Below are positions 44,396 through 53,058 of a DNA stretch of 64,000 bases, piece after piece (positions within the stretch are counted from its first letter, which is position 1; every line of letters starts with the position of its first letter). A program made the position numbers and the translations under genes. Source of the DNA: Armatimonadota bacterium (lineage in GTDB: Bacteria; Sysuimicrobiota; Sysuimicrobiia; Sysuimicrobiales; Humicultoraceae); assembly GCA_031081715.1 (NCBI GenBank), contig JAVHMA010000009.1:26281-90280 (forward strand). The letters run 5' to 3'. A model generated the notes under the pieces. It worked only from the letters and a program-made list of their open reading frames with translations. It did no database searches and had not been told where the DNA came from.

Positions 44396-47227
44396 TCAGC
44401 GGCTCGCCGCGCGCGCGCGGTCGGCCAGCTCGCGGGCGCGCGTGTCCCCGGGCGAAAGCCGCAGCGCGCGCTCGGCCAGGGTCAGGGCGCGCTCGGCGCG
44501 GCCCGCCTCGAGGAGCACCTCGCCGAGCGCGGTCAACGCTTCCACATTGTTGGGGTCCAGGTCCAGCGCGCGGGCGTACGCGTCCTCGGCGTCGCGCGAG
44601 CGGCCGGCGGCGCGGTACTGGTGGCCCAGCCCCACCAGGTACGCCGGCCGGTCCGGCGCGGCGGCGGCCGCGCGCTCCATCAACGGGATGGCCGCCCGGG
44701 GACGTCCGAGCGAGGCGTGCGCGAACCCCAGCAAGTAGGTCGCGTGCGCGTCGAGGTCGCGCGCCGGGTCGAACCCGGCCAGCGCGGGCCACGGCGCCAC
44801 GCGCACCTCGTCGAGCAGCGCGTCGATCGTGCCGATGGTCTGCGCGTAGAGCGCGCGGGGGGTCGCGAACTCCAGCCGCGGGTGGTCGTCAGTGTTGAGC
44901 CCGGGCGCGGCCGCGGCCAGGCGCCCGGCCTCGGCGGTGCCGCCCACGCGGGCCGCGAAGAGCGCAGCCGGATGCCAGAACCCGACAGCCCGCAGGTCAT
45001 CGGCCACGCCAGGGACCTCGGCGATGCGTCGCGCGACGCCGCGGTAGTCCCATCCGCCGGTCCCGCTGCCGATCAGGATCAGGTCGCCGTAGGCAGGCGC
45101 CCAAACCTCGACCGCGGGGAAGACCGCCCGGAAGCTCGCGATCAACACCGCCAGGTCCTCGGGCCGCAGCGCGTGGGTGTGCAGCCACTGCACCATCAGC
45201 CCGCCGGGCCGCAATCGCGCGCGCGCGTCGCGGTAGAACTCCACGGTGTAGAGCGCGCCCGTGCCCGCGACCCACAGGTCCGACGGATCGGAGATGATGA
45301 CGTCGTAGGCGTCGGAGGCGGCGCGCAGGCGGTTGCGGCCGTCGGAGAGGATCAGGCGCGCGCGGGGGTCGCGCAGTACCCCCCGGTTGTATCGGTCGAA
45401 GAACCGCGACGCCTCGACGCCAGCCGGCTCGAGCTCGAGGATGTCGAGGCGCACCACCGGGTAGCGTGCCACTGCCGCGGCTGTGACCCCGGTGCCCAGC
45501 CCCAGCACGAACACCTCGCGCGGGGCGGGGTGCCGCAGCATCGGCAGGTGCCCGAGCAGGATCTGCGTGGACATGTCGGAGGGGAACGTGGACGCGTCGG
45601 TCTTCCCGTTGGAACGGTAGACCAGGTGATCGCCGACCTGGTCCACCGAGATGGTGGTGTTCACGCCGTCACGGTAGTAGAGCAGGCGCAGCGCGCGGAT
45701 CTCGTCCTCGAGCGCGCGGGGGTCGGCGTAACGCGAGGCGAAGAAGCCGATGCCGGCGGCGAACACCTCGCGGGGCCACGGGGGCAGGCTCGCCACCACG
45801 GCCAGGGCCGCGGCCGCGGGCAGCAGCAGCGCGGCGCGCGCCGGCCAGCGCAGCCCGCTGAGGAGCAGCGCCACCACCCCGGCCGCGGCGCTGGCCAGCA
45901 CGCCCACGACGACCGTGGCGCGCAGCCCCACCGCCGGGATGAGCACGAACCCGGCCAGGAAGGCGCCGAGCACCGTGCCCGCGGTGTTGGCCGCGTACGC
46001 CACGCCGATCGAGCGGCCGAGCCGCGCGAGCGTCCCGCCGAGACTCCCGACCACAGCCGGAAACGTGGCGCCGAGCAGCAGGAACGGCACGAACGCCAGC
46101 AGCGCAGCCAGGCCGACGTAGGCCACGAGCTGCCAGGCGAACGCGTCGCGGAACGCCGGGAAGAATCGCAGGAACAGATAAGGGAGCGCGGGCGCGACGA
46201 GGAGCGAGGCGGCGCCGCTCGCGGCGATCAGCACCTCGAGCGCGCCGAACGCGGCCAGGTGGCCACCCGGCCCGGTCCGGACCCGGGCGTAGAGCGCGCT
46301 GCCGGCGCCGAGCGCGGCCAGCACCACGACGACCAGCGTGCCGAACGCGTAGACCGACGACCCCATGACCAGGGCCAGCAGGCGCGCCCACGCCACCTCA
46401 TAGGTCATCGCCGCGAACCCCGACAGCGCGAACGCCTGGAGGACCAGGACCGCGCTCACCGGGTCGAGCCCGGCCGCCAACGCGCGATCCGGGCTGACCA
46501 TGCCCGGGCCCGCCTCGGCCGCCGCGGCCGCATCCCGGTCCGCCTCGGCCTCGGCGGCTGCGGGGGCGGCGACGCGGGCCCCGGCGCGGCCGCGCTCCCA
46601 CGCGTCGAGGAACAGGGCCGCCGCGCCGATGAGCAGATTCACGCTGGCGGCGAGCCGCACCGCCGCGCCCAGGCCCAACGCCGGGAGCAGGCCATAGGTG
46701 GCCGCGGCCGCGCCCAGCGCCGCGCCCACGGTGTTGCCGCCGTAGAGGACCGCCACGCCGGGCGAGGCCCCGGCGGAGGGGACCACCAGGCGGCGGACCA
46801 GCAGTGGCAGCGTCCCGCCCATCAACGCCGCGGGCGGCACGATCACGAGCGCGCAGAGCGCGAACTGGACGCCCAGCAGCAGCGCCGGTCGCGCTTCCAG
46901 CGGGCCGTACGCGGCCAGGTAGGCCGCGTCTACTGCGCCGAACGCCCAGGGACTCGCCAGCGCGTACAGCCCGGTCGCGGCTTCCACCAGTCCGAAGACC
47001 GCCAGGCCGGCGGCGGGCCGCCGGTCGGCCACCACCCCCCACAGCCACGCGCCTACCGCCAGCCCGCCGAGGAAGGCCGCGAGCACGGTGCTCGTGGCCA
47101 GCGTCGTGCTGCCGAAGACGAGCACGAGCCGGCGCATCCACACGACCTGGTAGACCAGCGCCGCGGCCCCGGAGGCCACGGCCATCGCGACCAGGACGGC
47201 CGCAGCCGCGCCGGGCCTAGCGCGCAA
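44396..47227 (-). CDS. Fused membrane transporter-like, spermidine-synthase-like and TPR protein
   Basis: A protein of about 943 residues in three parts. The N-terminal half (about 1-540) has many membrane helices, with the repeated SGAAALVYQVVW and SGFAAMTYEVAWARLLAL motifs of the fused MFS/spermidine synthase family. The middle (about 545-800) is a spermidine-synthase-like Rossmann domain: VFVLGLGTGVTAAAV, ILELEPAGVEAS and DVIISDPSDLW. The C-terminus (about 840-943) has three TPRs. Polyamine synthesis is unproven for this family; a membrane-linked aminopropyl- or methyltransferase-like role is possible. The start is TTG at 47227 or ATG at 47185. It closes the long envelope operon. Confidence 0.8.
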   Translation of the reverse strand: MRARPGAAAAVLVAMAVASGAAALVYQVVWMRRLVLVFGSTTLATSTVLAAFLGGLAVGAWLWGVVADRRPAAGLAVFGLVEAATGLYALASPWAFGAVDAAYLAAYGPLEARPALLLGVQFALCALVIVPPAALMGGTLPLLVRRLVVPSAGASPGVAVLYGGNTVGAALGAAAATYGLLPALGLGAAVRLAASVNLLIGAAALFLDAWERGRAGARVAAPAAAEAEADRDAAAAAEAGPGMVSPDRALAAGLDPVSAVLVLQAFALSGFAAMTYEVAWARLLALVMGSSVYAFGTLVVVVLAALGAGSALYARVRTGPGGHLAAFGALEVLIAASGAASLLVAPALPYLFLRFFPAFRDAFAWQLVAYVGLAALLAFVPFLLLGATFPAVVGSLGGTLARLGRSIGVAYAANTAGTVLGAFLAGFVLIPAVGLRATVVVGVLASAAAGVVALLLSGLRWPARAALLLPAAAALAVVASLPPWPREVFAAGIGFFASRYADPRALEDEIRALRLLYYRDGVNTTISVDQVGDHLVYRSNGKTDASTFPSDMSTQILLGHLPMLRHPAPREVFVLGLGTGVTAAAVARYPVVRLDILELEPAGVEASRFFDRYNRGVLRDPRARLILSDGRNRLRAASDAYDVIISDPSDLWVAGTGALYTVEFYRDARARLRPGGLMVQWLHTHALRPEDLAVLIASFRAVFPAVEVWAPAYGDLILIGSGTGGWDYRGVARRIAEVPGVADDLRAVGFWHPAALFAARVGGTAEAGRLAAAAPGLNTDDHPRLEFATPRALYAQTIGTIDALLDEVRVAPWPALAGFDPARDLDAHATYLLGFAHASLGRPRAAIPLMERAAAAAPDRPAYLVGLGHQYRAAGRSRDAEDAYARALDLDPNNVEALTALGEVLLEAGRAERALTLAERALRLSPGDTRARELADRARAASR

Positions 47228-48125
47228 CCGCGTACCTGACGACAAGCGGCATCTCGGTGGTGATGTCGCGCGCGGCCAGGACCTGCACGCGCACCTCGCG
47301 TCCCGCGGCGGTGATGGCCGCCACGGCCAGGCGCTGGTCGTCCACGTCCACCTGCGCCCGCGGCGGGTCGGTGATCCGCGCGAAGGGCGGCGAGAGCAGC
47401 CGGCCGGTGGCCCGGTCCGCGGCCGCGTCCGCCAGGCCCAGCAGCTCGAGGGCGACGCGCTCGCGGCCGCCTTCACCGCTCACGGCGGCCGTCAGCAGCA
47501 CGGTGCCGGCGCGGTAGACGAGCCGGCGGTCCACGAGCAGGACCGAGACGCGCAACGCTTCGCCGCGCAGCGCGTTCTCCAGCGACACGACGCGGACGAT
47601 CGTCTCGCCGCGCCGCAGGCTGATCAGCCGGGCGATCGCCTCCCACGTGAGGTTCGCCGGATCGAGCTGTAGGACCGCGCCGCTGACCAGGTCGGGCGCC
47701 GCGCCGCCGGCGACGGCCCGATCCACGGCGCGCAGCCGCAGCGCGTCCAGGCGCTGCAAGATCGCGTCCGGCGGCAGCCGGCCGTCGATGACCTCGCGCA
47801 GCACCTCCTGGTTGCGCAGGAAGGAGATGTCGCCGCCCTTCAGCTCGGCCAGGCGCGCCTCGGCGGTCTCGATCTGCTCGCGCAGGTCGTGCAGCCGGAA
47901 CAGGCCGACGCGCGCGTCCTGCGAGACCAGGAGCACGGACGCCAGCGAGATCAGCGTGATCAGCATGCCCGTGGCGACCGTGATCAGGTGCGCGGTGTAA
48001 CGCGGCCGCAGGCCGAAGATGGAGAGACGTCGTCGCCCGGTGGCGCGCCCCACCATGTTGCCAATGTAGGCCACGGCGCCGCTGACGACGATCAGAATCG
48101 GGAGCAGAATGAGCCCGGACTCCAT
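47217..48125 (-). CDS. DUF3084 family membrane protein
   Basis: A 302-residue protein with two N-terminal membrane helices (about 3-22 and 43-66) joined by a basic loop with RRRLSIFGLRPRYTAHLITV, a DUF3084 hallmark. A short coiled coil (about 75-105) and a beta-rich soluble domain to the C-terminus follow. DUF3084 is known mainly from Cyanobacteria, Deinococcus-Thermus and related diderm lines, and its function is unknown. It sits in the LPS-transport operon between a glycosyltransferase and the spermidine-synthase-like fusion, which hints at an envelope role. The ATG at 48125 fits the family N-terminus. Confidence 0.85.
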   Translation of the reverse strand: MESGLILLPILIVVSGAVAYIGNMVGRATGRRRLSIFGLRPRYTAHLITVATGMLITLISLASVLLVSQDARVGLFRLHDLREQIETAEARLAELKGGDISFLRNQEVLREVIDGRLPPDAILQRLDALRLRAVDRAVAGGAAPDLVSGAVLQLDPANLTWEAIARLISLRRGETIVRVVSLENALRGEALRVSVLLVDRRLVYRAGTVLLTAAVSGEGGRERVALELLGLADAAADRATGRLLSPPFARITDPPRAQVDVDDQRLAVAAITAAGREVRVQVLAARDITTEMPLVVRYAVAR

Positions 48126-48138
48126 CGCCGGCCTCACT

Positions 48139-49788
48139 TCAACGCGCCGGGACCCCGGCCCTGGCGCACGGCGGCCGCGCCTCGACCAGGTAGGCGCGCA
48201 GGCCGCGGTCGTCGGCCAGACGCCGTGCCTCGCGCGGCAGCAGAATCCGGGCCCAGGTCTCGTCGTCCGCGGCCGGCACGACCACGACGAGGCGGTCGCC
48301 GGCGCACAGCTCATCGGCCAGGCGGTCGCGGCCCTCGATCACCGTCACCGGCCGACCGCTGTAGTAGGCGAGCGAGGGACTGCGGGAGAGCCCGACCGCC
48401 AGCACCCGCGCGGGCGGCCCGGGCTGCGCCGCGATGAGGCGCGCGACGCGAGGGATCGGCCGGTAGCCTTCGATCGCGGGAAGCGTGTGGTGCACCAGCA
48501 CCGGGACTACCGCGGCCATCGCCGCGACCAAAGCCGCGAACGCCCCCTCCGGCCGACGCACCAGGAGCAGGCCCCAGGCCAGGAGCGGCCCGGCCGCGAG
48601 CGCCGCGGCAGTGACCGCGACCACCGGGACCAACCCTGCCACCTCGGAGGGATACTGCGTCGTCCCGTACCACGCCATGGCCGCGACCAGCAGCGCCGCA
48701 GGCAGGGGGAGCAGGAGCGTGGCCCCGCGCATCAGGCGGGTCGCGTCCGGCGCGCGGTCTGCCGCGGCGGTCCACAGCCGCGCCACCGCCAGCGCCAGGA
48801 CCGGGTAGACCGGCAGCACGTAGTTGGGGAGCTTCGTACCGGCGGCGGTGTAGAACGCGACCGTGATCGCGCACCACAGCAGGACGACCTGGCTGGCCGC
48901 CTCCGCGCGCCGCCGCCACAGCAGGACGAGCCCCGCGGCCGCGAACGCGGTCCACGGATACGATCCAACCAGCAGGACGGGACCGTAGTACCACCACGGG
49001 CCGGGCTGATTCTCCACGACGCCGAAGAAGCGCGTGAACATGTAGTAGCCGACGGCGGTCTGGAGGAACGCGGTCCCGTGCCGCACGGTCTGCGTGACGT
49101 ACCACGGCAGGCCCACCGCCGCGAAGAGCAGGGGGCCTGGAAGGGGAATGCGCCGCCACGCGGACCAGTCGCGCCGCAGCAGCCACAGCGCGCCGACGAC
49201 CATCGCCGGCAGGGCCAGGCCGATCGGCCCCTTGGTGGCCGTGGCGAGCCCGGCCCACCCCCACGCCAGCACCCGGGTCCGGCGGGCGCCGGTCGCCTCG
49301 CCGGCCAGGTACATGTAGAGCGCGAGCAGCATGAACGCGACCAGCGTCGGGTCGAAGACCCCGAGGCGGGCCTGCCCCAGGACCTGGAGCGTCGTTGCTG
49401 CCACGGCGCCGGCGAGGCCGCCCTCGCGCGTACCGTACCACAGCCTGCCGAGGAGGAAGACCGCTACCACGATGAGCGCGCCGGAGACCGCCGACCAGAT
49501 GCGCGCCGCGAACTCCCCGAACCCGAGCGCCGCGCCGGTGGCGGCCTGGAGCCAGAAGAACAGCGGCGGGTGAACGAACCACGGTGCCCCGTCCAGCTTG
49601 AGGTCGAACAGCGCGCCGGACCGGTGCACCTCGCGGGCGATCTGGACGTAGCGGACCTCGTCCTGGTCCCAGAGCGTGCCGACCCCCACGCCGTAGGCGA
49701 AGAGCGCCAGCGCCGCGGCCGCGAGCAGCGCCACGGTGACGGTGTCCGCGCGGCGCCACGGCGCCGGCTGGGGCGCGAGGGCGGCCAT
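48139..49788 (-). CDS. ArnT/PMT-like membrane glycosyltransferase
   Basis: A 549-residue membrane protein with about a dozen helices. The catalytic acidic pair is in the first periplasmic loop (DQDEVRY, Asp43-Glu44), followed by a HPPLFFW segment, typical of ArnT and related GT-39/83 enzymes. A soluble C-terminal part (about 450-549) faces the periplasm. It lies 2 bp after lptF inside the LPS-export operon, so glycosylation of lipid A or another exported glycolipid is a reasonable guess. Substrate and donor are not readable. I chose the ATG at 49788; an upstream extension would overlap lptF. Confidence 0.85.
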   Translation of the reverse strand: MAALAPQPAPWRRADTVTVALLAAAALALFAYGVGVGTLWDQDEVRYVQIAREVHRSGALFDLKLDGAPWFVHPPLFFWLQAATGAALGFGEFAARIWSAVSGALIVVAVFLLGRLWYGTREGGLAGAVAATTLQVLGQARLGVFDPTLVAFMLLALYMYLAGEATGARRTRVLAWGWAGLATATKGPIGLALPAMVVGALWLLRRDWSAWRRIPLPGPLLFAAVGLPWYVTQTVRHGTAFLQTAVGYYMFTRFFGVVENQPGPWWYYGPVLLVGSYPWTAFAAAGLVLLWRRRAEAASQVVLLWCAITVAFYTAAGTKLPNYVLPVYPVLALAVARLWTAAADRAPDATRLMRGATLLLPLPAALLVAAMAWYGTTQYPSEVAGLVPVVAVTAAALAAGPLLAWGLLLVRRPEGAFAALVAAMAAVVPVLVHHTLPAIEGYRPIPRVARLIAAQPGPPARVLAVGLSRSPSLAYYSGRPVTVIEGRDRLADELCAGDRLVVVVPAADDETWARILLPREARRLADDRGLRAYLVEARPPCARAGVPAR

Positions 49789-49790
49789 GG

Positions 49791-50861
49791 CTACCTGGCG
49801 GTCCAGAGCAGGTAGCCGCCCACCGCGCCCACGAGCAGATTGGGCAGCCACGCGGCCGGGAACGGGGCAAGCTGCCCCCGCTCGCCCAGGGTGACGGTCA
49901 CGGTCATCAGGACGTAGTACGCCAGCAGCACCAGCACCGTGAGGCCGAGCCCGGTGGACCGGCCGGACCGGTGGGGCCGCAGGCCGAGCGGGACCGCGAG
50001 CAGCGCGAAGATCACGCTGCTCGTCGGCAGGGCCAGCTTGAGCTGGAGGCTGACCGCGTAGCGCAGGACGTTCTCGCCCGCGGCCGCCAGCGCGGCGATC
50101 TGCTGGCGAAGCTCGCCGATCGTCATCTCCGAGGGATCGCGGCGCATGGACGCGAGCTGCCGGGGCGCGCGGGCGAGCTGCACGCGCAGCTCGTCGAAGT
50201 CCGTGCGCAGCCCGGCGCCGGACCCGAGCAGGTACAGCGTCCCGTCGCGGAGCACCCACCCCTGCTCGTCGTAGACCGCGGTGCGGGCCTCGATCAGGCG
50301 CACGGGCCGGCCGCGCTGGAACTGGAGGATCGACACGTTGGTCATGCGGCCGTCCTGCGTGTCCATGCGCCGGGCGTAGAAGACCGACTCGACCCCGCTG
50401 ATGCGTTCCCGGAACAGGACGTGCTCCTGGATACGCCGAACCGGCGCGCGTACGGCCTCGGCCAGCGCCTCGCGGTAGCGCGTCTCCGACCGCGGCACGA
50501 CGTATTCGCTGAGGCCGAGCGAGAGCCCCGTGACCGCGACACCGGCCAGCAACACCGGGGCCGCGATCCGCCCCAGGCTCCACCCGCTGGTGCGCATCGC
50601 GATGACCTCGTTGCGGTCGGAAAGCCGTCCGACCGCGAGCAGGGTCGCGAGCAGCATCGACATCGGCAGGCTGTAGGCGGCCAGGTACGGGACGCGGAGC
50701 AGGAGCAGCTCCAGGTTCGTGCGCAACGGGATGCTGGTCTCAGCCGCCAGCCGCGCCAGGAAGAACAGGTGGTTGACCAGCAGCAGCGTGGTGAACACGG
50801 CGACACCGAACAGGAAGACGCCGCCCACCTCGCGCAGGATATACCGGTCGATCAGCCGCAT
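49791..50861 (-). CDS. lptF: LPS export permease of the LptF/LptG (YjgP/YjgQ) family
   Basis: A 356-residue permease with the LptF/G layout: an N-terminal amphipathic helix RLIDRYILREV, three N-terminal membrane helices, a periplasmic jellyroll domain (about 120-250) and three C-terminal helices. It works with LptB to extract LPS from the inner membrane. Only one family member is encoded in this locus; proteobacteria have both LptF and LptG, so this one may form a homodimer or pair with a distant copy. The ATG at 50861 starts 6 bp after the lptB stop. Confidence 0.92.
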   Translation of the reverse strand: MRLIDRYILREVGGVFLFGVAVFTTLLLVNHLFFLARLAAETSIPLRTNLELLLLRVPYLAAYSLPMSMLLATLLAVGRLSDRNEVIAMRTSGWSLGRIAAPVLLAGVAVTGLSLGLSEYVVPRSETRYREALAEAVRAPVRRIQEHVLFRERISGVESVFYARRMDTQDGRMTNVSILQFQRGRPVRLIEARTAVYDEQGWVLRDGTLYLLGSGAGLRTDFDELRVQLARAPRQLASMRRDPSEMTIGELRQQIAALAAAGENVLRYAVSLQLKLALPTSSVIFALLAVPLGLRPHRSGRSTGLGLTVLVLLAYYVLMTVTVTLGERGQLAPFPAAWLPNLLVGAVGGYLLWTAR

Positions 50862-50866
50862 CGTCC

Positions 50867-51589
50867 TCAGAGCCGAAACTGCTCGCCCAGATAGAAGCGC
50901 CGGGCCTCGGGGCTCGCGGCGATCTCCTCCGAGGTCCCGGCGAACAGAATGCGTCCCTCGTGGATGATCTCGGCGCGGTCGGTGATGGCGAGCGTGTCGC
51001 GCACGTTGTGGTCGGTGATGATCACCCCGAGTCCGCGTTCGCGCAGCCGGACGACGACCCGCTGGATCTCCGCCACTGACTTCGGGTCCACGCCGGTGAA
51101 CGGCTCGTCGAGCAGGATGAACCGCGGCTGCAGCGCGAGCACGCGTGCGATCTCCACGCGCCGTCGCTCCCCGCCCGACAGCGTCGCCCCGGTCTGGCCG
51201 CGCAACCCGTCGAGCTCGAACTCCTCCAGGAGGGCGCGCACCATCTCGCGCCGCGCTCCGGGAGGCAGCGGACCACCCTCGAGCACCGCCTCGATGTTCT
51301 GCTGGACCGTCAGCCCGCGGAAGATCGAGGGTTCCTGCGCCAGGTACCCGACGCCGCGCCGCGCCCGCAGGTGGACGGGCAGGTGCGTGATGGGATCGTC
51401 GCGCAGCCACACGTCGCCGGCATCGGGCCGGATGAGGCCGACGATCATGTAGAACGTCGTGGTCTTGCCGGCGCCGTTGGGCCCGAGCAGCCCCAGGATC
51501 TCGCCCTGCTCCACGCTGAGGTCCACGCCGTCCACCACGGTTCGGCTGCCGTATCGCTTGCACAGGCCCTTGGCCGCGAGCATCGCCAT
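50867..51589 (-). CDS. lptB: LPS export ABC transporter ATPase LptB
   Basis: A 240-residue ABC ATPase with Walker A GPNGAGKT, the LptB-type Q-loop region YLAQEPSIFRGLTVQQNI, signature LSGGERRR, Walker B ILLDEPF and the H-loop DHNVRDTL. The sequence and context (lptC-lptA-lptB-lptF) make it LptB rather than an amino-acid transporter ATPase. It powers movement of LPS onto the LptC-LptA bridge. Two in-frame ATGs are two codons apart; either may be used. Confidence 0.97.
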   Translation of the reverse strand: MAMLAAKGLCKRYGSRTVVDGVDLSVEQGEILGLLGPNGAGKTTTFYMIVGLIRPDAGDVWLRDDPITHLPVHLRARRGVGYLAQEPSIFRGLTVQQNIEAVLEGGPLPPGARREMVRALLEEFELDGLRGQTGATLSGGERRRVEIARVLALQPRFILLDEPFTGVDPKSVAEIQRVVVRLRERGLGVIITDHNVRDTLAITDRAEIIHEGRILFAGTSEEIAASPEARRFYLGEQFRL

Positions 51590-51593
51590 GGCC

Positions 51594-52460
51594 TCAGGGC
51601 GCGCGCGTCGGCGTGGGCGAGGGGTTGACGACCACGCGCGAGGCGCCCCGCGCGGTGACGCGCGAGGCCTCCAGGTCGATCTCGATCACCTCGGCGACCA
51701 CGCGGTCGGCGCCGCGGTCCACGCGCGCGCCGCCGGCGAGCACCGCGCGGTTGTCGCGGCCGAAGACCTCGGCCCTGGGCGCGTACCCCACCAGGGTGCC
51801 GCGCCGGACCTCCACCCCGCCCTCGGCGCGCGCCACCTCCTGGTCGAGGAGGAAGGTGATGCGCTCGGCGCGCAGCGTCGCGTCGCGGTGGCGCGCTACC
51901 GGCTCGCCAGTCAGGACCGCGGTGCGGCCGCGGTCGTCGTAGTCGAGCCGGCGGCCCTCGGCGCTCCACTCCCCGCGCGCGACGCGGACGCCGCCGGTCG
52001 CGACGAACCGGCGCGTGCGCAGCGAGCCCTCGATCACCGGCGCCTCGAGCGCCGTCGCCGCGTCCTCCCGTCGCGTGGTCATCCGAACCTCGCCGGCGGC
52101 ACGCACGGTCTCGTCCGCGAGGCGGTACTCCACGGTCTGCGCCCGCATCACGAGCTCCGGATCGCTGAGCGCCGCGCCGCCCGACGCGGAGATCGTCCGC
52201 GCCGTACCGTCGTAGCGCACGCGCGGCGCCCGCAGCTCGGTTCGGCCGCGTGTGACGACGACCGGCGCGCCCTCGGCGTGCAACTGCCCGCTGCGGTCAT
52301 CGTACTCGACGCGCGTGGCGCCGCTGATCTCGATCGGCGCGGCGACCGGGCTCGCGGGGCCTGGCGACGGGGCCGGCGCGGCGGCCGCGGTCCGCAACGC
52401 GAGCAGCGCGGCGAGGCCCGCGAGCGCCGCCGCGCACCGCCTACTCGGTCGTGGTGACAC
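51594..52460 (-). CDS. lptA: LPS transport periplasmic protein LptA (OstA-like)
   Basis: A 288-residue protein with a signal peptide (hydrophobic core AAALAGLAALLALRTAAA) and a repeated OstA-like beta-jellyroll (about 45-280) that includes VVVTRGRTELRAPRVRYDG and LRAERITFLLDQEVARAEGGVEV. It should bridge LPS across the periplasm. It is longer than E. coli LptA (about 185 residues), so it may hold two jellyroll units. The GTG at 52460 overlaps the lptC end by 20 bp and gives a normal signal peptide; no better start is nearby. Confidence 0.88.
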   Translation of the reverse strand: MSPRPSRRCAAALAGLAALLALRTAAAAPAPSPGPASPVAAPIEISGATRVEYDDRSGQLHAEGAPVVVTRGRTELRAPRVRYDGTARTISASGGAALSDPELVMRAQTVEYRLADETVRAAGEVRMTTRREDAATALEAPVIEGSLRTRRFVATGGVRVARGEWSAEGRRLDYDDRGRTAVLTGEPVARHRDATLRAERITFLLDQEVARAEGGVEVRRGTLVGYAPRAEVFGRDNRAVLAGGARVDRGADRVVAEVIEIDLEASRVTARGASRVVVNPSPTPTRAP

Positions 52461-53028
52461 GCACGTTCCCCGACAGGCGGGTCCGCTCGAGGGCGGTATC
52501 CGCGACCAGGCGGTCGGCGCGCGCGACGACGCCGGGCTGCGTGAGCACGACCCCGCCGGTGGCCTCGAGCTCGCGGCGGGCGGGAATCCAGCGGACGCGG
52601 TCGGCCTCGAGCGTGCGGCGGCTCGCTGCGGCGTGCGCCCGGACCCGGCCATCCAGGGTGACGTTGCGCGTGGCGATCTCGAAGGTGCCCCGCGCGGCGG
52701 TGAAGCGCACCGAGGGCCGCCCCTGCTCGAAGTACGTCCCGTCCACCTGCGCGAGCGTCACCAGGCCCGCGGCGCTGTCCACCGACACCGTGGCCGCGCG
52801 AATGTCCCACTGCGGCCGCCCCTGCGCGTCCGCCGCGGCGATCGCGCTGCCGGCGATCTGCACCGGCGGAATCCGGGGCCCGGCCGGCGTGGCGGGCCCC
52901 GGCGCCGGCGTCGCGCGCGCCGCCGGGGCGGGCCGCGGCGGCGGGCTCTGCAGGAGCGCCCACACCAGCAGCGCGGCGGCCGCCACCGCGACCGCGGGGC
53001 CGATCCAACGTCCGCCGCGGCTCATCAA
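52441..53028 (-). CDS. lptC: LPS export factor LptC
   Basis: A 195-residue protein with one N-terminal membrane helix (about 9-27), a Pro/Ala-rich linker (about 28-52) and a jellyroll domain with the IRAATVSVDSAAGLVTLAQVDGTYF and GGVVLTQPGVVARADRLVAD strands of the LptC family. It anchors LptA to the LptBF complex. It lies upstream of and overlaps lptA. The two adjacent ATG codons at 53028 and 53025 are both possible starts. Confidence 0.88.
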   Translation of the reverse strand: MMSRGGRWIGPAVAVAAAALLVWALLQSPPPRPAPAARATPAPGPATPAGPRIPPVQIAGSAIAAADAQGRPQWDIRAATVSVDSAAGLVTLAQVDGTYFEQGRPSVRFTAARGTFEIATRNVTLDGRVRAHAAASRRTLEADRVRWIPARRELEATGGVVLTQPGVVARADRLVADTALERTRLSGNVRVTTTE

Positions 53029-53058
53029 GGGTGGGCCTTCGCCGTCATCCGTCCCATG

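Noticed and set aside
44375..47239. A 954-codon plus-strand reading frame opposite the spermidine-synthase-like fusion
   Set aside because: The sequence is rich in Arg, Gln and Gly without any domain. The minus strand carries a clear multi-domain protein.
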